Assembly (NCBI GenBank): GCA_964494475.1 | Contig: CAZBRS010000039.1 | Location: forward strand, 1 to 57,365 | Length of the DNA: 57,365 nucleotides | Origin: CAZBRS01 sp964494475 | GTDB lineage: Bacteria > Myxococcota_A > UBA9042 > CAZBRS01 | Direction: 5' to 3' | Part shown: positions 41,253-48,104 of the stretch, one piece after another | Position numbering within the stretch: the first letter of the stretch is position 1 | How the letters are laid out: each line of letters begins with the position of its first letter | Program-made: the position numbers and the translations under genes | Notes under the pieces: model-generated | What the model saw: the letters and a program-made list of their open reading frames with translations, nothing else | Database searches by the model: none | Told to the model about the DNA's origin: nothing

Positions 41253-42619
41253 GGCCCTCCCGCGAGGCGCTGGAGCGCGCGCTGCCCCTGATGGCGCCGC
41301 TGTCGGGGCTGCTGCTGCTCACGGTGCTGTCGGTGGCCGTGCCCCATCGCGACGACGCCGTCGAGGGTCCGGCCTTCGTGCGCTCCACGCTCTTCGAGCT
41401 GAAGACGGCCTTCGCCGTCGGCGGCGCCGGCGAGGAGTTCGGCGAGCTGAAGAAGCAGCTCGCCGAGGTGCTGGCCACGGGAGTCCCCGCCGAGCGGCTC
41501 GAGGCGCCGGCCCGGCGCTTCCTCGCGCTGTCGATGATCCTGCTCGGCCACGGCGCCGACGCGGCGTCCAAGCTGCCCGAGAACGACCCCGCCCGCGCCT
41601 GGGTGGCCGACCTGGCGGCGGGGCGCACGCCCTCGCCCCCCGACCGCTACCCCGACGTGGGCGTGACCGACCCGTGGCTCGACGCCCGCCTGGCGCTGGC
41701 CGTGGCCGCGACGCGCGCCGGGCTGCCGGACGGCGAGCTGAACCGGCTGAAGGATCGCGCCTTCCGCCAGGAGCGCGCGCACCTGGAGCGCATGTCGGGC
41801 TTCGTGGGCCTCGCGTTCGTGCTCTTCGCGGGCGGCATGGTGTTCCTGTTCCGGCTGCGCCCGCTGCTCGAGAGCGCCGCGGCCTCGCAGGTGGTGGCGC
41901 CCGTGCCCCACCCGATGCGGCTCGACCGCCCCACGGCGCTCCGCCTGGGCCTCGGCTGGCTGGCCGCGCACCTGGCCCTCTCGATCTTTGCGCCCCCGGT
42001 GCTGGCGGGCCTGCCCGGCATGCCCCGGGGGCCCATCGTGCCGGCCATGCTCACGTACATGGCGAGCGCGGCGGTCGGCCTCTTCCTGGTCACGCGCGTG
42101 GCCTACCGCGACGTCACGGGAGCGCGCGCCTCCACGCTGCCCGACGTGCTGCTGCCGACCGAGGGGCGCGAGCTCGCGTCGGTGCTGTGGGCTGTGGGCG
42201 GCCTGTCGCTGGCGTTCGTGCTGGTGCTGGGCGCGTCCATGCTGCGGGCGTTCGTGCCCGAGGACGACCTGCTCGTGAACCCGGGCGTGCGCGCGCTGCT
42301 CCTGATCGACACCGCGGGCGAGCGCACGCTCTTCCTCGCCAGCGTGGCGCTGGTCGCGCCCCTGTTCGAAGAGATCCTCTTTCGCGGCTTCGTGTTCGCG
42401 CAATTGCGCCACCGCTTCGGCCTGGCCGCCGCCGCGTCCGTCAGCGCGGCCCTCTTCGCCCTGGTGCACTTCAGCCTGGGCAGCTTTTTGCCTCTGTTCG
42501 CCCTGGGCCTGGTGCTGGCCTGGGCCTACGAGGCCACGGGCAACCTGATGACCAGCATGCTGATCCACGCCGCCTGGAACGCGGGCACGGCGCTCATCGT
42601 GATGAAGGTCGTGATGTAG
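41249..42619 (+). CDS. CPBP-family intramembrane metalloprotease
   Basis: 456 aa with about eight membrane helices. The CPBP/Abi signature is at the C-terminus: EEILFRGFVFAQL (about 374), ALVHFSLGSF (about 404, second motif) and LIHAAWN (about 440), supplying the Glu/Glu, His and His/Asn active residues. The N-terminal 200 residues (helix, periplasmic helical segment, helix) are an extra domain not usual for the family. CPBP proteases cut or process proteins in the membrane, some in prenylation-like or bacteriocin self-immunity roles. It is coupled by ATGA to the upstream membrane-protein gene. Confidence 0.9.
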   Translation: MRPSREALERALPLMAPLSGLLLLTVLSVAVPHRDDAVEGPAFVRSTLFELKTAFAVGGAGEEFGELKKQLAEVLATGVPAERLEAPARRFLALSMILLGHGADAASKLPENDPARAWVADLAAGRTPSPPDRYPDVGVTDPWLDARLALAVAATRAGLPDGELNRLKDRAFRQERAHLERMSGFVGLAFVLFAGGMVFLFRLRPLLESAAASQVVAPVPHPMRLDRPTALRLGLGWLAAHLALSIFAPPVLAGLPGMPRGPIVPAMLTYMASAAVGLFLVTRVAYRDVTGARASTLPDVLLPTEGRELASVLWAVGGLSLAFVLVLGASMLRAFVPEDDLLVNPGVRALLLIDTAGERTLFLASVALVAPLFEEILFRGFVFAQLRHRFGLAAAASVSAALFALVHFSLGSFLPLFALGLVLAWAYEATGNLMTSMLIHAAWNAGTALIVMKVVM

Positions 42620-42628
42620 GCCCCTACA
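42616..42628. repeat. Short TGTAGGGGC-type element spanning two stop codons
   Basis: GTAGG-CC-CCTAC(A) (42616-42628) contains the TAG stop of the CPBP gene on the plus strand and the TAG stop of the lipoprotein gene on the minus strand. On the minus strand it reads TGTAGGGGC. The stem is only five pairs. Confidence 0.5.
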
Positions 42629-44072
42629 AGCAACGCACGGCGGCCAGCGCGGGCTGGTTCAGGGCGTGGTAGGTGAGGTCGGTGTAGACGAACCAATCAT
42701 CGCCCTGGCGCACGTAGCGGGGGTTCAGCAGGCCGCCGGCGCCCGTCGAGCTCTTCAGGAGCACCTTCTCGCTGGCGGGCACAAGGTCTTCGGGGTGCAG
42801 GGCCACCAGGCCGATGGTCTCGGTGGGCACGCAGCCCCCGCAGATGGTGTAGAGCACGCCGCAGTCGAACGACAGGCCGGGCGTGCCGGCGCCGAGATCG
42901 AGCCACACCGGCGTGTGGCACGTGAGGCCGGTGGAGGGGTCCTGCACGCGGGCCACCTCGCCCGCCGGGGCCAGGTCGGCCGTGAAGCGCTGCACCTGCA
43001 CGATGGTCCAGCCCGCCTCGTTCCAGTCGGCCGGGTTGTGGCTCTCGGTCCAGGCCACCAGCAGACCCCCCTCGATCGGCGTTACGGCCGCCCCGCGCGT
43101 GCCCTCGCCCCCGTCCGCCGGCGCGAGGCGCACCACCGCCCCCTGCACCTGGCCGTTCGCGTCCAGGCGCGCGATCGCCGCCGCCGAGAGGTCGGTGCCC
43201 TGCTCGGTCCAGGTCGCCACGAAGCCCCCGTCGACGACCACCAGGCCCGGCGCGGGCCAGTTCACGTAGCTGCCCTGGCTCGGCAGGTCGACCGGCTCGC
43301 CCTGCACCACGCCGTGGGCGTCGAGCCGCAGGAAGCGCACGGTCTTGGATTGCGAGGCCACGCCGAGCACGGCGTACCCGTCGGCGGTGGCGACCACGGC
43401 CGCGTCGGAAAGGCCGTTCGTGCCCGCGAGCACGGCGGGCCCGTCGTGCACGTTGCCCGCCCCGTCGGCCGCGACGAAGCCGAGGCGGCTCTGCGAGTCG
43501 GAGGCCACGTAGACGGCCGCCACGCGGTCGGCGGTGGCCACCACGCGCGGCCGCGCGTAGACCCAGCCGGGCAACGTGGCCAGGGTGGTCGCCGCGCCCA
43601 GCGTGCCGTCCACTGCGAGCGGCGATTGGACCAACTTCGTCTGCTCGCCCGCGCCCTCGCCCCGCACCAGCAGCACGTCGGCGCCCACGGCGGCGATATC
43701 GGCCCCCATCCAATAGGACCACGTGTCGGCCAGCGGCAGGGCGTCGTGCAGCACCGTGCACGTGAGGGCCACGCGCGCCGGGCGCTCGAGGATGGCGACG
43801 CCGGTGTAGTCCGGGGCGTCGGGGTCCGCGTCGGGTAGATCGGGGGCCGCGTCGAGCGGCGGCGCGTCGGGCGTCACGTCAGGGGGCGGCGCGTCGGGTG
43901 CCACGTCGAGGGGCGGTGTGTCGGGCGTCACGTCGGGGGCGAGGTCGGGTGCCACGTCGACGGCCGCGTCGGGGGCGGGCACGTCGGCGGTGTCGGCTTC
44001 GGACGAGCCGCCGCTGGAGCACGCGAGCCAGGTCAACGACGCGACGAGCAGCCAGGGCAGGTGGCGGGGCAT
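42624..44072 (-). CDS. Lipoprotein with Asp/Pro tether and propeller-like domain
   Basis: 482 aa. The signal MPRHLPWLLVASLTWLAC gives lipobox WLAC-S. A tether of about 70 residues is almost only Asp, Pro, Ala, Val and Leu in DVAPD/DVTPD repeats, so disordered and acidic. Residues about 95-482 are a series of beta units with turns such as VVATADGYAVLGVAS and VVDGGFVATWTEQGTD, like six or seven propeller blades. A Cys pair (CGVLYTICGGC) is near the C-terminus. Similar blade patterns occur in the giant Cys-rich proteins upstream. SD GGAGG and a promoter at 44101-44129 precede it, so it is not necessarily in the upstream operon. Confidence 0.85.
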   Translation of the reverse strand: MPRHLPWLLVASLTWLACSSGGSSEADTADVPAPDAAVDVAPDLAPDVTPDTPPLDVAPDAPPPDVTPDAPPLDAAPDLPDADPDAPDYTGVAILERPARVALTCTVLHDALPLADTWSYWMGADIAAVGADVLLVRGEGAGEQTKLVQSPLAVDGTLGAATTLATLPGWVYARPRVVATADRVAAVYVASDSQSRLGFVAADGAGNVHDGPAVLAGTNGLSDAAVVATADGYAVLGVASQSKTVRFLRLDAHGVVQGEPVDLPSQGSYVNWPAPGLVVVDGGFVATWTEQGTDLSAAAIARLDANGQVQGAVVRLAPADGGEGTRGAAVTPIEGGLLVAWTESHNPADWNEAGWTIVQVQRFTADLAPAGEVARVQDPSTGLTCHTPVWLDLGAGTPGLSFDCGVLYTICGGCVPTETIGLVALHPEDLVPASEKVLLKSSTGAGGLLNPRYVRQGDDWFVYTDLTYHALNQPALAAVRCL

Positions 44073-44100
44073 GGGGCCTCCGGTCGTGAGGGTCGAGGCG

Positions 44101-44129
44101 AGGATAGCCGAATCGCGGCGGGGATGCCA
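44101..44129 (-). promoter_or_regulatory. Promoter of the lipoprotein gene at 44072, twin of 10426-10454
   Basis: Minus strand: TGGCAT (44124-44129), 17 bases, TATCCT (44101-44106) inside TTCGGCTATCCTC (44100-44112). Distance from the 13-mer to the ATG is 27 bases, against 28 at the 10396 gene. Confidence 0.45.
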
Positions 44130-44140
44130 CGCGCGCGGCC

Positions 44141-44197
44141 AGCGATGGAGGGGTCGGCCAGCGACGGAGGGGTCGGCCAGCGATGGAGGGGTCGGCC
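44141..44197. repeat. 19-bp tandem repeat, three copies
   Basis: AGCGATGGAGGGGTCGGCC at 44141-44159, one-base variant at 44160-44178, exact copy at 44179-44197. It immediately flanks the left arm of the inverted repeat 44201-44331 in a 324-base intergenic region (44073-44396) without any supported ORF. Confidence 0.9.
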
Positions 44198-44200
44198 AGC

Positions 44201-44331
44201 GGCGGCCCGGCCCCCCGGTCGGCTTGTCGGGCGGAGGCCGGCGGGCCTCGACCGCGTCGTGAAGGGCACGACGAGCGGAGTCCCGCCGGCGGACGCGCCC
44301 GAAAAATCGCCGACCGGGGGGCCGGGCCGCC
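44201..44331. repeat. 23-bp perfect inverted repeat with 85-base interior
   Basis: The left arm 44201-44223 (starts GGCGGCCCGGCCCC) is perfectly complementary to the right arm 44309-44331. The 85 bases between hold no ORF with support. The arms with tandem repeats on each outer side look like a non-coding mobile cassette (MITE-like) or a large hairpin at the end of the Cys-rich operon. No transposase is adjacent. Confidence 0.75.
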
Positions 44332-44390
44332 CGCAGGGCGTCGGTCAGGTCCGCAGGGCGTCGGTCAGGTCCGCAGGGCGTCGGTCAGGG
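44331..44390. repeat. 20-bp tandem repeat, three copies
   Basis: CCGCAGGGCGTCGGTCAGGT at 44331-44350 and 44351-44370, and a copy with one final mismatch at 44371-44390. It begins on the last base of the right inverted-repeat arm and ends six bases before the stop codon of the 1235-aa gene. Confidence 0.9.
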
Positions 44391-44396
44391 CCCGGG

Positions 44397-47300
44397 CTAC
44401 GGGCAGAGTGGCGTACAGCCTTCTCCGGTGCAGGCCGCGGTCGCGGGCAGGTAGGCGTCGGCGTCGACGCAGAGGCCGGGGGTGAACGGGGCGCAGTCGT
44501 AGAGGCCAGCGGCGCAGGTGAGGCCGACGCGCGCGAAGCCGGGCCCCTCGGGCTTCCAGAAGAGCACGTCGAGCGCTCCGGGCCAGGCGGGGAGCACGGC
44601 CCCGTAGCCCGTGACACCCGAGGCCAGGCGCTGCCACGAGGTCGCGGTCCCGGTCTCGAGGCGCGCCAGCACCAGATCGACGGCGCCGGCGTCGTTGGTC
44701 GCGTACGCCACCACCGCGCCCCGCGCGGTCGTGAACGCGAAGGGCGAGACCTGGTCGCCGGAGGTCACGTCGGAGGCGACCACCTCGTTGACCACCTCGA
44801 CGCCCTCGCCGGTGAACTCGGAGCGATAGACGCCGCGGCCCGGGTCGAGGTCGACGGGCTTGCCCTTGGCCTCGTAGACCACGACGAAGCGGTCGCCGTC
44901 GGCGCCGCCCAGTCGCGCGGCCGAGGGAGCGCGATACGTGACGTCGGCCGAGCCCGCGAACATCGAATCGGCGGTCTCGGGGGCGAGGTCGGTCGAGAAC
45001 AATCGGCGCTTCAGGCGTACGGGATCGGCCCCCAAGACCTCCTCCCAGGCCACGAGCACGCGCTCGGCGCCCACGGCGAGGGTGGGCGCGCGCTGATCAC
45101 CGTTCGTGACCTGGTTGACGGGCACGGCCTCGCCCCGCGGGGTGCCGTCGTCGTCGAAGGCGCGCAGGAACACGCCCCAACCGTCGCCGTCGACCGCCTG
45201 ACGCCCGAGCGCCAGGACGAAGCCGCCGGCCGGCAGGCGCGCGAGGGCCGGGTAGCCGGTGCCCGCCTCTCCAGCCTCGGACAGGGGCTGCGTCGAACCC
45301 ACCGCGCCCGACGGATCGAGCCGCAGCAGGCCATCGCGGGACGACCCGGCGTCGTCGGTGAACGATCCGAACGCCAGGGCCCACCCGCCGGGAACGGCGA
45401 CACACGACAGGCGGAACGACGACTCGGCCTCGGCCACCACGGCGTCGTAGGCCTGCCGCGGCCGCCAGGCGCCCGAGGCCTCGCGCGCGGCCCACGCCAA
45501 CGTCCCCTCGTCGCCCGACTTGGCCTCGAGCCACGCGAACAACGCGGCCCCGTCGGCCGCACCGCACGCCGTGACGTAGACGAGCGTGTCGTGAATGGGC
45601 AGCGCGGCGGGCGCGTCGAGCGAGCCCGGGCACCCCTGCCCCCCGTGGTGGACCACCTGCACCCGCGAAAACGCCACGTCCGGATTGCCGAGCGCCAGGC
45701 TGACCCGCCGCGTTCGATCGTAGGTCGACGACAGGTCGACCAGCACGTCGAAGCCGGGTTGGTCGTCGAGATCGACCGCGCGCACCGTCAGCGCCGGCGG
45801 GGGAAACACCGCGGCGTCGGAGGCCACCAGCACCGCCGAGGTCGGCACCTCGACCGGCTGGACGACGCGCACCCGCAGCGTCGACGTGCCACGCGGCACC
45901 CGCACCGCCGGCAGCGTCAACGAAGCCGCTGGCACCAGGCCCGACAGGGACACGGCGCCCTCCTCGACCCGCAACGCCCCCTCGACCGACTCGTAGGCGC
46001 CCTGCCACCAATCGGCCGAGGCCGGCGTGCGATCGAACAGCACCCGGCGCGACCCGAGGTCCGCGGGCGCCGCGCAGGCGCCGGCCTCACAGGGCGTGAA
46101 GGTGCAGCCCACCTCGGCGGCATCGCACGCCCACGCCTCGTGCGTGCACCGGTGCGCCACGCAGTCGTCGGTCGTGCACGCGTCGCCGTCGTCGCAGTCG
46201 GCGGGCTCGTCGCAGCAATCGCCCACCCACGCGGTGACCTCGCACGTCGCGCCCACGCACTCGGCCTTCGTGCCACAGAAGCCGTAGGCATAGCACGGTT
46301 GGCCATGCTGGTCCGGATCGGGCTCGGCCTCGCAGCGGCCGTGCCCGGGCGTCGGGTTGCAGACCTCGCGCCAGCACATCCCCTTGCCGCAGGTCGTCGT
46401 CGAGGTCGGCACGCACGCCCCGGTGCCGTCGCAGGTGTCGCCGAGGGTGCACGCGTTGCCGTCGTCGCAGGGCACGCCCGGCTGGGGCAGGAAGGCGCAC
46501 GAGCCCGTCTCGGCGTCGCAGGCGTCGGTGGTGCAGGCCTTGCCGTCGTCGCAGGCGCGCGGCGTTCCCTGGCACGTGCCCTCGACGCACGCGTCCGACA
46601 GGGTGCAGGCGAGGTGGTCGTCGCAGGCGGGGCCGGTGAGCCGGGTCGTCTCGCACAGGCCGTCGGCCTCGTTGCAGACCTCCGACGTGCACGGTTCGCC
46701 ATCGTCGCACACCTTGGGCGTGCCCAGGCAGAGCGCTCCGACGCACTGCCCGCCGTCGTTGCAGGGCGCAGGGTCTTCGCAGGGCACGAAGCCGGCCACG
46801 GGCAGGTGGTCGCACGCGCCCGTGCCGGGGTTGCACGTGTCGTCGGTGCACGGGTTGGCGTCGTCGCATCCTCCTTCGCCAAGGCTTCGGAGGGCGAGGT
46901 CCGCCCCCGGCGCGCACGCGCCGCCGGCGTCGCAAGCGTCGCTGAGGGTGCAAGGATCGCCGTCGTCGCAGGCGCTGCCCGCGGCGAGCGCGACGGCGAC
47001 GCACGAACCGGTGGCCGGGTCGCAGCTCGTGTGCAGGCAGTCGGTGTCGCCCGACAGATCGCACGGCAGCGGCACCGTCTCGGGGTCGATCGAGCAGACG
47101 TGGGGGAACGCCGCCACGTCGCACCGGGGCAGCCCGTTGCAGAGGTCGCCGTCGTCGGGGCAGTCGACGTCGTGCCGGCACTCGCACGGGCTCGGAGCCG
47201 CTTCGACGCACGCGCCGCCCGCGCAGGCGGTGAGGGTGCACGGATCCTGGTCGTCGCAGGCGGCGCCCTCGGCCAACGGCAGGTCGGCGCACACGCCCGT

Positions 47301-48104
47301 CGCGACGTCGCAGGCCGGCCTCAGGCAGTCGCCCTCGTTCGGGTCGGGGCACGCCACGGCGGAGCCCAAGAGCAGCGCGCAGACGTGGGGGAACACCTCG
47401 CGGTTGCAGCCGTGGCGATCGGCGCAGGGGGCGTCTTGCAGCGCGCAGTCGCCGTCGACGCGGCACTCGCAGGGGCTGTCTCCCGTCTCGACGCACGCGC
47501 CGGCCCGGCACGAGACCACCGCGCAGGGATCGGGAGAGTCGCAGGGGGCGCCGTCGGCCCGGGCCTGGTCCACGCACAGCCCGGTCAGGGGCGCGCAGAC
47601 GCGCTCGCGGCAGGGCTCCGGCGAGGGCTCGCAGGTCACGGCCAGGGCGAGGTCGGCGCGACAGGCCCCCTCCACGCACGCCCCGCGCCCCAGGCAGAGG
47701 TCCGTCGGGTCCACGGCCGGACACTCGGCGGCGGTCTCGCAGCCGCTCGGGCACGTGGACTCCAGGGGCTCGCACTCCCCACCCACGCAGCGCTCCCCGG
47801 TGGTGCAGGCGACGCCGTCGTCGCAGGGCGTGGCGTCGGGGCGGTTCACGTAGCTGCAGCGGCCGTTCAGGCAGGCGGCCAGGCGGCAGGGGTCCTGCTG
47901 GCAATCGGCCGCGATCGCGCACGACGACTCGACCTCGCCCGCTTGCTCGTGAGCCGCGAGGTCCTGACCCGACGCGTCGACGCCCTCGGGCGCGCCCGCT
48001 CCCCCGCACGCCAACACGGCACACACCAGGGAGGCCCAGAGCGCCCAAAGGAGAGAGACCTCGCCGCACGTTCTGCCCACCACGCCCATGCCCACCCCCC
48101 TCAC
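44397..48104 (-). CDS. Giant Cys-rich lipoprotein, third of the array (1235 aa)
   Basis: GTG 48104 overlaps the previous stop (GTGA). An in-frame ATG at 48089 with GAGGGGGG upstream is an equally good start and shortens the signal to about 30 residues. The lipobox is VLAC-G (about residue 33). About nine or ten CDDGDxCT-type disulfide units alternate with CECRxDxDC units up to about residue 690, ending in CCDEPADC and CTFTPC units. The remaining 540 residues are a beta-rich region with propeller-like blades (YPALARLPAGGFVLALGRQ; VRLKRRLFSTDL). The end has the motif GLxCxxGLxDC...GxCxDxDAYLP..C..C..CP, shared with the first array member. Predicted surface protein; role unknown. Confidence 0.9.
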   Translation of the reverse strand: MRGVGMGVVGRTCGEVSLLWALWASLVCAVLACGGAGAPEGVDASGQDLAAHEQAGEVESSCAIAADCQQDPCRLAACLNGRCSYVNRPDATPCDDGVACTTGERCVGGECEPLESTCPSGCETAAECPAVDPTDLCLGRGACVEGACRADLALAVTCEPSPEPCRERVCAPLTGLCVDQARADGAPCDSPDPCAVVSCRAGACVETGDSPCECRVDGDCALQDAPCADRHGCNREVFPHVCALLLGSAVACPDPNEGDCLRPACDVATGVCADLPLAEGAACDDQDPCTLTACAGGACVEAAPSPCECRHDVDCPDDGDLCNGLPRCDVAAFPHVCSIDPETVPLPCDLSGDTDCLHTSCDPATGSCVAVALAAGSACDDGDPCTLSDACDAGGACAPGADLALRSLGEGGCDDANPCTDDTCNPGTGACDHLPVAGFVPCEDPAPCNDGGQCVGALCLGTPKVCDDGEPCTSEVCNEADGLCETTRLTGPACDDHLACTLSDACVEGTCQGTPRACDDGKACTTDACDAETGSCAFLPQPGVPCDDGNACTLGDTCDGTGACVPTSTTTCGKGMCWREVCNPTPGHGRCEAEPDPDQHGQPCYAYGFCGTKAECVGATCEVTAWVGDCCDEPADCDDGDACTTDDCVAHRCTHEAWACDAAEVGCTFTPCEAGACAAPADLGSRRVLFDRTPASADWWQGAYESVEGALRVEEGAVSLSGLVPAASLTLPAVRVPRGTSTLRVRVVQPVEVPTSAVLVASDAAVFPPPALTVRAVDLDDQPGFDVLVDLSSTYDRTRRVSLALGNPDVAFSRVQVVHHGGQGCPGSLDAPAALPIHDTLVYVTACGAADGAALFAWLEAKSGDEGTLAWAAREASGAWRPRQAYDAVVAEAESSFRLSCVAVPGGWALAFGSFTDDAGSSRDGLLRLDPSGAVGSTQPLSEAGEAGTGYPALARLPAGGFVLALGRQAVDGDGWGVFLRAFDDDGTPRGEAVPVNQVTNGDQRAPTLAVGAERVLVAWEEVLGADPVRLKRRLFSTDLAPETADSMFAGSADVTYRAPSAARLGGADGDRFVVVYEAKGKPVDLDPGRGVYRSEFTGEGVEVVNEVVASDVTSGDQVSPFAFTTARGAVVAYATNDAGAVDLVLARLETGTATSWQRLASGVTGYGAVLPAWPGALDVLFWKPEGPGFARVGLTCAAGLYDCAPFTPGLCVDADAYLPATAACTGEGCTPLCP

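Noticed and set aside
44309..44331. Inverted-repeat arms as ends of an insertion sequence
   Set aside because: The 85-base interior cannot encode a transposase and no target-site duplication is obvious; recorded as a non-coding repeat.
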